Of a DNA stretch of 64,000 nt, positions 24,158 to 33,021 are shown one piece after another. Where the stretch lies: positions 62,001 through 126,000 of the forward strand of contig JANQRI010000019.1 in NCBI GenBank assembly GCA_028284675.1. The letters are read 5' to 3'. Origin of the DNA: Gammaproteobacteria bacterium. GTDB lineage: Bacteria; Pseudomonadota; Gammaproteobacteria; HTCC5015. Numbering within the stretch: the stretch's first letter is position 1; the number at the start of each line of letters is the position of its first letter. The translations under genes were made by a program, and so were the position numbers. Below the pieces are notes generated by a model that was given only the letters and a program-made list of their open reading frames with translations, did no database searches and was not told the DNA's origin.

Positions 24158-24336
24158 GCCAGATGGCAGGTGTTTATATTCAAGGCTTTGAATACTGTCG
24201 GCATTGAGCTGATTTGAGTAAATTTTCGACTATACTTATATACTGATTGATGTTCTGAATCAGTGTTTAAAGTTTGTAAGCAGCCGTGGTTGCATTGACG
24301 TTTATTTTCATAACTCAGAAGTTGGGGGGTGCCGGG

Positions 24337-25182
24337 ATGAAAACAATGAGTTCTTTTTGCACCTTTATCGCTGTTGTGTGCGGTATTACATTCATCAGTG
24401 CTGCCGGAGTGATGCTGCCGTTGCAGGGTGCTTATGCCGGTAAGGCTCAGGGGTATTTGTACTCCACCGCTGCGGTTAACCGGTTTTGCAAACGTGCGCA
24501 GCGGATTATTGCCAGAACGCCGCTTAGACCGCGCAATATCATATTTGATGACCTTGGTAGCCCGGGTATTCCGTTTCCGCCGCCGGGTGTGCCGGCGACC
24601 GGGTTTATTGGTTCTGATGCGACACCTTATGACGGTGCGGAGGACCTGCCGTTTACCACTACACAATATGTCGGTTACGGGGTTTATGCCGATGGTGGAG
24701 AGTATCCACAAACCATTATGTGCAAGATGAAATCCTGGGATGCACTGAGCTTTTACTATTACGGATTGGCTGCGGAAGGTGCGACTTGCAGTGATATTAA
24801 TGTCAGAACGTACAGGCGCGTTGTTAGAAGTTTAAGAAGGAAGCAACGGCCGGTCGTCACCGGGGTTGAATATGACGAGTGGGTGTCGTTTACCGGGCAG
24901 CAGTGGACCAGCCAGGCGCCTGCAGTGACCGCATATACCAGCACTGCCGATGGCAAGGTTCATCTGGTCGGTAAAGCTTTGTATGTTGAGCGAACCAATC
25001 CTTCGCCGTTTGTCGGTCCGGAGAAAAAAGGTGTTCATTATTGCCAGGTTATTGCACCGGAGTATTTGCGCGAAATCATTTTAGGAAATATTGTTCCGCC
25101 GGCTTGTGGTGCTCCGCCGGTTTATGCGCCGCCTGCCGGCCCTCCCGGTCCGGTGCCGCAATGGAACTGCAATAATCCGTAG
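24337..25182 (+). CDS. Exported protein of unknown function
   Basis: 281 residues starting at ATG 24337 with a signal peptide (FCTFIAVVCGITFISAAGVML then ...GAYAGKAQG). The mature part has several cysteines (NRFCKRAQ, TIMCKMKSW, ATCSDINVRTYRR, VHYCQVI, PACGAPP), suggesting two or three disulfides, and a Pro-rich tail (PPVYAPPAGPPGPVPQ). No family is recognised. It stands alone, with 120-210 bp noncoding on each side. Confidence 0.7.
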   Translation: MKTMSSFCTFIAVVCGITFISAAGVMLPLQGAYAGKAQGYLYSTAAVNRFCKRAQRIIARTPLRPRNIIFDDLGSPGIPFPPPGVPATGFIGSDATPYDGAEDLPFTTTQYVGYGVYADGGEYPQTIMCKMKSWDALSFYYYGLAAEGATCSDINVRTYRRVVRSLRRKQRPVVTGVEYDEWVSFTGQQWTSQAPAVTAYTSTADGKVHLVGKALYVERTNPSPFVGPEKKGVHYCQVIAPEYLREIILGNIVPPACGAPPVYAPPAGPPGPVPQWNCNNP

Positions 25183-25394
25183 ATATGAAAAGCGCTTTGC
25201 TTATTCTGCAGCCAAAATCATATTGGCTCAATTCTAAATGCAAGGGTTGTTGCGGAAGTTTATTTGCTGGCCGGCGAAAAAGGTAAACTATAGTAACACT
25301 TTGATTTTAAAATAAAAAAATGCACCTTATTTTGTTTTTTGTATTTCCATGATACAAATGTTGCTCCTTATAGTTTATCGATGCGGAGGCAACA

Positions 25395-25799
25395 TTGGCC
25401 AAATCAGCTGCGGAACATTTGAATTCGGATAAACAGCCGAAAATGGTTGTGTTGGACAAGGATTTTGCCGGCGTGAAGAAGGGGCAGAAGCTTTTTGTCG
25501 CGACCCCTAAAATTGTCAATGAATATATCAACAAGATTCCTTTTGGAGAAACGCGTACCATTGAACGTATGCGGCGGGAGATGGCCCGTCGGCGAAAATG
25601 TGATGCATCATGCCCGGTATCGACCGCGATATTTATTCGTATTGCTGCAGAAGCCGCGATTGATGAAATGGAGCAGGGTAAAAGTGTCAATGAAGTCACG
25701 CCGTTCTGGCGCCTGCTTTGCAGTAAAGATAAGATTACGAAAAAACTGGCTATTGACCCGCAGTGGGTGGATATGCAGCGGGAACTGGAGCAACAATAA
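25395..25799 (+). CDS. MGMT-family-like protein
   Basis: 134 residues. The C-terminal half follows the MGMT/ATL-like family layout: FGETRTIERMRREMARRRKCDASCPVS, IFIRIAAEAAIDEM and TPFWRLLCSKDKITKKL, which resembles proteins called MGMT family protein in many proteobacteria. TTG start at 25395 is required: GGAGG precedes it by seven bases and no ATG or GTG is available nearby. The PCHRV-type active site of true O6-alkylguanine transferases is not present, so it is unlikely to be a repair methyltransferase. Overlap or coupling with the next gene is probable. Confidence 0.7.
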   Translation: MAKSAAEHLNSDKQPKMVVLDKDFAGVKKGQKLFVATPKIVNEYINKIPFGETRTIERMRREMARRRKCDASCPVSTAIFIRIAAEAAIDEMEQGKSVNEVTPFWRLLCSKDKITKKLAIDPQWVDMQRELEQQ

Positions 25800-25810
25800 C
25801 TGTTACTGAT

Positions 25811-26218
25811 TTGGTGGACTCTCAGATAAAAGAAAAGTTTGATTCGTACCCGGATTTGGTCCGCCAGTCTCTGTTGCGAGTTCGCAAGGCCATCATGGCT
25901 GTCGCCAGGCAGGATAAGCTGGGTGCGGTTGAGGAGGTGCTAAAATGGGGAGAACCCAGCTACCTGGTTAAAGATGGCAGTGCGGTCAGGATAGATTGGA
26001 AGCCAAAATTCCCAGACCAATATGCAGTATATTTTAATTGCAAGACCAGCCTGGTTGAGACATTTAAAGAGATATATGGTGATCTTTTTCACTACCAGGG
26101 TAACCGGGCTATTGTGTTTCAATTGTCGGAAAAGGTTCCAATGCCCGAGTTAAAATCCTGTATTTCCATGTCTTTGCGATACCATAAAATCAAGCATTTG
26201 CCGCTATTAGGAATGTGA
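25811..26218 (+). CDS. DUF1801 domain protein, start uncertain
   Basis: About 136 residues: KEKFDSYPDLVRQSLLRVRKA, EEVLKWGEPSYLVKDGSAVRI, QYAVYFNCKTSLVETFKEIYG, the usual DUF1801 layout. No ATG start exists. TTG 25811, GTG 25814, GTG 25763 (overlapping the MGMT-like gene by 37 bp) or even ATA at 25796, which sits six bases after GGAG and overlaps the TAA of the upstream gene, are all possible. The family is mostly of unknown function, with iron-chaperone-like members. Confidence 0.75.
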   Translation: MVDSQIKEKFDSYPDLVRQSLLRVRKAIMAVARQDKLGAVEEVLKWGEPSYLVKDGSAVRIDWKPKFPDQYAVYFNCKTSLVETFKEIYGDLFHYQGNRAIVFQLSEKVPMPELKSCISMSLRYHKIKHLPLLGM

Positions 26219-26459
26219 AAAAATTGTTAAATATAAATTTTTTACATACTTAATAGGGAGTGACGATAGTGTCTGGATTCGTTTCAGCAATGAAAAATAT
26301 CGGTAAAGTGGCATGATTGTCGCCTATACTGCCTGACAGCCCCCGGGCAATGTTTGGTTGGTTTGCCGTTAATTGTTGATATCCACCGGGTTATTTAGCC
26401 TGGTTGGCTATATTGAGTCTTATTTACTTCAGAAACAGGCCGTGTCAGGCTAAAATCCG

Positions 26460-28754
26460 ATGATGTATATGGACAGCATGCAGTGCAAGGCTATGTTGAT
26501 GAGTCTGTTGGTCTGGACAGGCTTGGTTAATGATGCCTTCGCGAAAACCGGTTTTAAGGGTTTTCAGCTGGGTCCTGAACATGAAGTGTTGAGCACAGAA
26601 TACAGCGGTGCATACAGTTGCGGGCCGGAAACCTATATATTTACACTTGATCTTAATATTAATGATTTCGGCGCTTTGGAAGGGGTTTTGACTGCCGAGT
26701 CAATAGGTGGCGGGCAAGACATAAAATCATTACCGTTAAGCTCTAAAGTCAGTGGCTGGTACAACGGATTATCCGGCAGGTTTGACTTCGATATGGAAAA
26801 TGATTCTTCCGGGCAGTCTGAGTCTTCTGTAGAGGGCGTTTTCCAGCTTGATGCGACCGGATTTATCGCTGTGTGGTCCAGTCCTGATAAGAAAATATGT
26901 TCCCCGCTCATTGCATCCCGCGGCACTCCTATACCGAGAGAGTGGCGATATATTTATAAAGAGGCGAGTCGGGTTGGGTTAAGCCGGAAACCAGAGATGG
27001 TTAGTGCAGTAGGCTCCGCTTTGCTAAGTAAAAAAGATGCGTCACAAAAAAAATGTTCGAAGGATATTATTGAATGGTTAAAGCAGCCTGCCGGGAACGG
27101 AGTTAAAGCCGGTGATTTTGCTGATATCAATATTATTCGTAATTTATTTAGTGATGCGCACTTTACGGAGTATTTTCGAAAGCCGTTTTTTCGGGTTTCA
27201 GCGAAAGACCGTCAAAAGCTGGATTTGCAGTTGCGGGATATTTGCCCGAATGACCCTGAGTTTAAAGCGCTTGTGGAAAGTTCTGCGGCGCTTTTAAGAG
27301 ACGCTTTTTCCAACTCTGAAAAATTGTCTCATGCTGATAAAGCGGTTTCTGCTATTGCATACCGTAAAATCAGGGAGTGGCTGGAAGAGTTGATGAAGGC
27401 TATTGCATTAATGAGCAGTGGCGGCGGTAAGCCTGAAGATATCGATACGGTTATTGCGGATGTTGAGCCGATTGTTAAGCTTTTATGGCCAAAAGAGGAA
27501 AGCCGCTTTAATGCATTCATGGTATCGCAGAAAACGATAATGATTCTTCCTGGTATTGGGCGGGAAAAGAAAATAGAGTTGGCGCGGGTGACTCCGGAGT
27601 TTTCAAGTTTGGAGCGCCTTTCATTGTTTCCCGAAGGGGTGAGGCGACGCCATAAAAACCTCGATAATGAGGAAATCGAAAAAATACGCAAAGATATTGC
27701 GAGAAAGGTTAATGAGCTTGCATGGGGTGCAGCCAAAAAATTTGCTAACAAGGCCCGTGGTATTGACGGTGCAACAAAACTGGCTTTATGGCAGGTTGAT
27801 TACAGTGCTCTTTCTAATATATTAAATAAGAAAACACATAAAAAAATTGTAAAACTGTTTGCTGACCGCAAAGCTCAAATTACCGATGAGGTTTTGACGC
27901 GTGAGCGAGTGGTTTTTACACAGACTATAGTGCCGTTGACACTAGGGGCGGGTGCGCTGGAGAAAGCCGTAATTTTGGAGGGTAAACTGGAAGGGAAGTA
28001 CGGCTTATTGGAAGGTGAGCCTGGTTTTCTTCAGTTTGCAAAAAAAAGAAAAGAGCGCAGGCTTAAAGATTTGAATGCGGCTTTGAATTTTATTGAACAG
28101 TCCATTGGCAGGCAAACTACTCATGCAGGTCTTCAGCGGATTCGAAATAAATACTTGTTAAAAGAAGATGAAGATTCTGTTCCAGGCAAAAAAATCATTG
28201 CAGCCATTGACGCGCAAAAAGCAATTATTTCACCATTTGCTGATCTGTCTGCAGGCGAGTATCTGAATGCGATTTATGCCGGTGATTTTACAGCGTTAAA
28301 AAAATTAGATACCGGCTATACGGTGCGTGCTGAGCGTCTTGGCAAAAATGTGCCAACCAGTAACGGGAAATTGAGCCTGATAGTGCCGGTATTCGCGGTT
28401 TACTTGCTTGATTATCAGCATACTCATGCTGCATGTTTGGATAGCAGTGCACATATTTTCAATAGCGCGAGCAATTCCAGGGACCTGATTAACAAGGTTT
28501 TCGGAGAAGGGTTTCAGGCTAAGCCGGTAGAAAATTTTACTGTAAATGAGCGATTTGTGAATGTATTTAAAAAATTGGGGCTGTCTGGCCAGGAGTCTGC
28601 AGATAAGGCGATGCTTATTGAGTATATTGGGCATCGTAAAATATTAAATGATGCAGTAACAGGGGTGCGAGCAGCGATGACGCGCTATGCATGCGCTACC
28701 GACCAAATGAAAACCTTTGAAGCTTATATGCTTGATTATTTCAATATGCAGTGA
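26460..28754 (+). CDS. Large exported protein of unknown function
   Basis: 764 residues. Signal peptide at the start (LMSLLVWTGLVNDAFAKTG). Residues 40-150 are predicted beta (LSTEYSGAYSCGPETYIFTL; SKVSGWYNGLSGRFDFDM), the remainder is alpha-helical and charged. A repeated KI(E/R)LARVTPEF... and SAGEYLNAIYAGDF stretch near residue 600 is the kind of sequence seen in ankyrin or Sel1-like helices but is not conclusive. Isolated cysteines (YSCG; KICS; KCSKD; DICPN; YACATDQM). No family is recognised. It has 240 bp upstream and 390 bp downstream without genes. Confidence 0.7.
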   Translation: MMYMDSMQCKAMLMSLLVWTGLVNDAFAKTGFKGFQLGPEHEVLSTEYSGAYSCGPETYIFTLDLNINDFGALEGVLTAESIGGGQDIKSLPLSSKVSGWYNGLSGRFDFDMENDSSGQSESSVEGVFQLDATGFIAVWSSPDKKICSPLIASRGTPIPREWRYIYKEASRVGLSRKPEMVSAVGSALLSKKDASQKKCSKDIIEWLKQPAGNGVKAGDFADINIIRNLFSDAHFTEYFRKPFFRVSAKDRQKLDLQLRDICPNDPEFKALVESSAALLRDAFSNSEKLSHADKAVSAIAYRKIREWLEELMKAIALMSSGGGKPEDIDTVIADVEPIVKLLWPKEESRFNAFMVSQKTIMILPGIGREKKIELARVTPEFSSLERLSLFPEGVRRRHKNLDNEEIEKIRKDIARKVNELAWGAAKKFANKARGIDGATKLALWQVDYSALSNILNKKTHKKIVKLFADRKAQITDEVLTRERVVFTQTIVPLTLGAGALEKAVILEGKLEGKYGLLEGEPGFLQFAKKRKERRLKDLNAALNFIEQSIGRQTTHAGLQRIRNKYLLKEDEDSVPGKKIIAAIDAQKAIISPFADLSAGEYLNAIYAGDFTALKKLDTGYTVRAERLGKNVPTSNGKLSLIVPVFAVYLLDYQHTHAACLDSSAHIFNSASNSRDLINKVFGEGFQAKPVENFTVNERFVNVFKKLGLSGQESADKAMLIEYIGHRKILNDAVTGVRAAMTRYACATDQMKTFEAYMLDYFNMQ

Positions 28755-29147
28755 ATTTGATCTTACTGAAACTGTAGCCTGTAATTATGGTTCTATTCGA
28801 ACCTTCGTTGTTATAAAAACACCACTTTTCACCAATGAATATTGCTTAATTTCTGTTGAGGGCCAACCTATAAAGTTCTCTATGGAGAAAAGTATCATTG
28901 GTTTTGGCATATTCGTAAAATCTTGAGCGTTTTTTAGTCAACTCACAGGTTTTGAATGAAATATATTATTTTCTTTGTATATGGCTAAAAATGACGGGAG
29001 AAATTTGGTAAGAGCCATTCATAGTAATGCCTGATTCGGACTTGTTATAGTGTTAAGTATGCTTATGTTTTTGCCGATAACTGGTTGTCAGAATCCAGTT
29101 TTTAAAGGTGAAAAAGTCTGAGGTTTAATAATAAAATATCTGAACTT
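28755..29147. other. Intergenic, 393 bp
   Basis: A+T-rich and without a supported gene. A short plus-strand frame across the end of the previous gene has no ribosome site. The last 40 bases include AAAGGTG at 29104, a possible ribosome site for the following diguanylate cyclase. Confidence 0.5.
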
Positions 29148-30983
29148 TTGCAAGTAAAGCCAGGTGGCAAAAAAAGAGCTATTGCTTGTTTGTTTGGACT
29201 GTGTCTAATAGTGGCTGATGTTTTTGTACTATCTGAAGCCAAAATATCCACCCTCTTGCTTTCTGATGAAGAAAAGTTTTACCCCGTTCATGGCTATCTT
29301 TCATATTTGGAAGATAAAGAAAACTCTCTAACTATCCAGGATATTCTGTTGGAGCGAAGTCAAGAGCGTTTTTTATATGCAGAAGAAAAAATACCTAATT
29401 TTGGAATAACCGGTTTTACATACTGGTTCCATATTGCAATAATCAATACAGAAACTTCATCCAGGCACTGGTGGTTTGAAGCTCAAGATCCATTAGCCGA
29501 TAATCTTGATACTTTTCTTGTGCGTGAAGATGGCCGGATAGAACACGGTGTGTTTGGAGATCATCATTCAATAAAATCACGAGAGATTCGGACACGTAAT
29601 CCTGTTTTAAAAATAGATTTGGCAGCAGAGGAAAGTATAGATCTTTATATAAAAATAAAGACCTATGGTTCTGTAACCGCGCCATTTTACATATGGGAGC
29701 CAAGCGCTTATCCTAAACAGGCTCTAGATCTTCAAATGGAATATGGGCTGTATTTTGGCATTATAATAGCTTTGCTTGTGTACAATATGATGCTGTTTGT
29801 GTCCTCACGCGATTCAACGTATCTTTATTACTGTATTTTTATTGCTGGATATGCGTTTAGTCAGTTTTGTTATAATGGGCTCAGTTATCAGTACTTGTGG
29901 CCGGATCATGGGTATATAAATCTACCAGTTGTCTTTATCGTAACATTGATATATCAAATATCAATGCTTCAGTTTACACGCGCCTTTATGCGTGTCCCGA
30001 AAAATTTCCCCAGATTAAATAAATTCATACTTGTTGTTATGGGGCTTTCTGTATTGCCACTTGTGTTGACTGCTTTTATTGATACCAGCTTAGGTGTTCG
30101 TCTTAATGCGGGCTTTGTGATGTGCTCCATGCTTTTAGTGCTTTCTGTAGCAGTATTTTCTTTATACAAAGGGGTTCGTGAAGCACGTTATTTCCTGCTC
30201 GCGTGGGTTGCTTTTCTGTTAGGAATGATAGTTTTTCAATTAGCGATGATGGGCATATTGCCTGCGAGCTCTTTTACTTTACATGGGCAGCAGTTTGGGT
30301 CCGCAGTCGAAGCTATTCTGCTGTCATTCGCACTGGCAGATCGTATGCGTACATTGGAGGAGGAAAATAAACGTATCAGTATAGAGGCAAGAACCGGATT
30401 GGAGCAAAAAGTTAATGAGCATACACAAGGTTTAAATGATGCACTGAAGAGTTTGGCTAAAGCCAATGAGCGTTTGAAAGAAAATAGTTTCTATGATGGC
30501 TTAACGGGCGTTCGGAATCGTCTGTATTTTGATGAATATTGCATCAAAGAGTGGCTACGTTGTCGCCGTGAATCCTCACCTATAACTTTGTTAATGATTG
30601 ATATCGATCATTTTAAGTCAATTAATGATAATCATGGGCATTTATGCGGTGATTATGCGCTGCGCTTTCTTGCTGGAATACTTAAAAATAATATAAAAAG
30701 ACCGGGTGATATTATTGCCCGATACGGTGGTGAAGAGTTTGTGATTATTTTACCGAATACAACCATAGAAGGCGGGGCTATTTTGGCCGAAGAAATACGG
30801 TCTGAGTTGGAAAGTAAAGCCTTTGAGTTTCATGATGCTTTGATTAAGTTAACGGCGAGTGTCGGGTGCGCAGTGGATTATCCGACAAAGACAGACCGTG
30901 ATCCGAGCCATCTAATCAATGCGGCAGATAAAGCCATGTATGTGGCAAAACGTGAAGGCCGAAATCTAGTGAAGATCGCATGA
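29148..30983 (+). CDS. 7TMR-DISM diguanylate cyclase (paralogue 1 of 3)
   Basis: About 611 residues: signal-like N-terminus, a periplasmic 7TMR-DISMED2 domain (about 40-190, TGFTYWFHIAIINTETSS, WWFEAQDPLADN), seven TM helices (about 195-380), a short coiled coil (395-435) and a GGDEF domain with active GGEEF (about residue 527) and an RPGD inhibitory site five residues before it. Predicted to make c-di-GMP in response to a periplasmic ligand, likely a sugar. The start is unusual: no ATG or GTG is available, so TTG 29148 or CTG 29118 (after AAAGGTG) must be used. Closely related to the next two genes and likely part of a duplication series. Confidence 0.9.
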   Translation: MQVKPGGKKRAIACLFGLCLIVADVFVLSEAKISTLLLSDEEKFYPVHGYLSYLEDKENSLTIQDILLERSQERFLYAEEKIPNFGITGFTYWFHIAIINTETSSRHWWFEAQDPLADNLDTFLVREDGRIEHGVFGDHHSIKSREIRTRNPVLKIDLAAEESIDLYIKIKTYGSVTAPFYIWEPSAYPKQALDLQMEYGLYFGIIIALLVYNMMLFVSSRDSTYLYYCIFIAGYAFSQFCYNGLSYQYLWPDHGYINLPVVFIVTLIYQISMLQFTRAFMRVPKNFPRLNKFILVVMGLSVLPLVLTAFIDTSLGVRLNAGFVMCSMLLVLSVAVFSLYKGVREARYFLLAWVAFLLGMIVFQLAMMGILPASSFTLHGQQFGSAVEAILLSFALADRMRTLEEENKRISIEARTGLEQKVNEHTQGLNDALKSLAKANERLKENSFYDGLTGVRNRLYFDEYCIKEWLRCRRESSPITLLMIDIDHFKSINDNHGHLCGDYALRFLAGILKNNIKRPGDIIARYGGEEFVIILPNTTIEGGAILAEEIRSELESKAFEFHDALIKLTASVGCAVDYPTKTDRDPSHLINAADKAMYVAKREGRNLVKIA

Positions 30984-31080
30984 TATTTGAACTTATTATT
31001 AACGTTGATTTGTTGCCTAAATATTATATTTTTGAAATGTTATTAAGTTTTTGATAGAAAATAATCGTAAAATTGTGAGC

Positions 31081-32913
31081 ATGGATTTTAGAAATATAAG
31101 GCTTTTAGGAAATGTTCTATTAATAATAGGACTGTGTCTGATTTGCCCTGTTAAATCTGCTTATGCGGATTCGTATAATACGATATTGCTTTCTGATAAT
31201 TCCAAATTTTATTCGATTGCAGCTGATCTTGCTTATTTTGAAGATGCAAGCGATAGGTTGACTATCAATGAGATTACGTCTAAGGAAATCCAATCCCGGT
31301 TTGTTAATGATGGAGGGGCTGCAAGAAATTTTGGAACAACAATATCCTCATATTGGTTCCGCATAATGTTAAAGAATACTGAGGGCAGCCCCGCAACCTG
31401 GTGGTTGGAAGTAAAAGATCCCTTATTAGATCGTGTTGGTGTTTTTTATATCAACGAAAAAGATGAACTTAAGAGTAGGATGTATGGTGATCATTACCCT
31501 TTGGATTCGCGCGATATAAAAACACGTAACCCTGTTATGAGTCTGGATTTTTTGCCTAATGAAACCCTTGATGTTTATATAAACATAAAAACATATGGGG
31601 TTGTGCATGCGCCTATATTTTTGTGGAAGCCGCAGGCCTATCCAAAGCAGGCTTCTGATCTTCAGATTAGATATGGAATTTACTACGGTATAATTGCAGC
31701 GTTACTGATTTATAATATGATGATATTTTTCTCAGTTCGTGATCCGAGTTATTTTTATTATTGCCTTTTTATCACTGTTTACGCTTTCTGCCGATTTTGT
31801 TACAACGGCTTCAGCTATCAGTATTTATGGCCAAATAATGGGCATTATAATCTTGTTGCAGTTTTTATCGCCTCTCAGCTTTATGTCGTATGTATGCTGC
31901 AGTTTACGCGTCACTTTATGCGTATTCCAAAGCTATTCCCCAGGCTGAATAAGTTCATGATTTTTGCGATAAGCATGGTATTTGTACCAATGATTATATT
32001 TTTCTTTTTTAATAAAGGTACTGGTGTTAGAGCAAATGCATTTTATTTGGGATCAACAATATTATTGGTCTTGAGTGTGGGAATCTTTGCGCTTTATAAA
32101 AATATTGAGGAAGCCCGTTATTTTATGCTTGCATGGGTGGCGCTGCTTGTCGGGATGTTTATGTTTCAGTTGATGATGTTTGGTATATTACCTGCGAAAT
32201 CTTTCGTTCTTTATGGGCAGCAGATTGGATCTGCGATGGAGGCGATATTGTTATCGTTTGCATTGGCGCATCGTATGCGTTTATTGACCGAAGAAAATGA
32301 ACGGATGCAAAAGGAATCCAATGAAAATTTGGAAAAGCATGTTAATGAAAGAACCAATGAGCTTAATGAAGCGATGCAAAAATTGTCAGCAGCTAATCAA
32401 CTGCTTAAAGAAAATAATTTCAATGATGGGTTAACAGGTGTTCGTAACAGACTGTATTTTGATGAGCATTGCAGTAAAGAGTGGTTGCGCTGTCGCCGGG
32501 AGATTTCGCCGATTACGCTATTAATGGTGGATATTGATCATTTTAAATCGATTAATGATAACCATGGGCATTTGTGTGGTGATTATGCATTACGTTTTAT
32601 TGCGGATATTCTTCAGGATAATGTAAGAAGGCCCGGAGATGTTGTTGCACGATATGGTGGTGAAGAATTTGTGGTTATTATGCCGAATACAACAAGTGCG
32701 GGTGGTAGTGTAATAGCGGAAAATATACGCCTTGCTCTCGAAAATAAGGCTTTTGAATTTCATGATGATTTGATAAAGCTGACGGTTAGTATTGGCTGTG
32801 CAACAGATTACCCTGCGAAAACTGATCGTAGTCCAAATAATCTTATAGATGCGGCCGATAGTGCTATGTATTCAGCAAAACGCGAGGGTCGAAATCAAGT
32901 GAAAATAGCCTGA
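31081..32913 (+). CDS. 7TMR-DISM diguanylate cyclase (paralogue 2 of 3)
   Basis: 610 residues from ATG 31081. Signal peptide (NVLLIIGLCLICPVKSAYA), DISMED2 domain with SSYWFRIMLKNTEGSPATWW, seven TM helices, coiled coil with EKHVNERTNELNEAMQKL, then GGDEF with RPGDVVARYGGEEF. Active-site GGEEF and I-site RPGD both intact. About 60% identical by eye to its neighbours across the full length. Spaced 97 bp from paralogue 1 and 108 bp from paralogue 3, so they may be one transcription unit or separately controlled copies. Confidence 0.93.
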   Translation: MDFRNIRLLGNVLLIIGLCLICPVKSAYADSYNTILLSDNSKFYSIAADLAYFEDASDRLTINEITSKEIQSRFVNDGGAARNFGTTISSYWFRIMLKNTEGSPATWWLEVKDPLLDRVGVFYINEKDELKSRMYGDHYPLDSRDIKTRNPVMSLDFLPNETLDVYINIKTYGVVHAPIFLWKPQAYPKQASDLQIRYGIYYGIIAALLIYNMMIFFSVRDPSYFYYCLFITVYAFCRFCYNGFSYQYLWPNNGHYNLVAVFIASQLYVVCMLQFTRHFMRIPKLFPRLNKFMIFAISMVFVPMIIFFFFNKGTGVRANAFYLGSTILLVLSVGIFALYKNIEEARYFMLAWVALLVGMFMFQLMMFGILPAKSFVLYGQQIGSAMEAILLSFALAHRMRLLTEENERMQKESNENLEKHVNERTNELNEAMQKLSAANQLLKENNFNDGLTGVRNRLYFDEHCSKEWLRCRREISPITLLMVDIDHFKSINDNHGHLCGDYALRFIADILQDNVRRPGDVVARYGGEEFVVIMPNTTSAGGSVIAENIRLALENKAFEFHDDLIKLTVSIGCATDYPAKTDRSPNNLIDAADSAMYSAKREGRNQVKIA

Positions 32914-33021
32914 TTTGTTTAGAATTTGATAAAGGGCGGTTGGGTTGGCGGTTATTAAATATCCAATTTTATGCAGTGCTTAAAATTTTTGCCTGTTTAA
33001 GACTTTAGGGTTAAGCATATA

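Noticed and set aside
24019..24711. 230-codon minus-strand frame
   Set aside because: Covers the ends of two plus-strand genes with ribosome sites and has a basic, low-quality translation.
26219..29147. c-di-GMP (GEMM) riboswitch upstream of the cyclases or the large exported protein
   Set aside because: No GEMM consensus segments or paired helices were found in 26219-26459 or 28755-29147.
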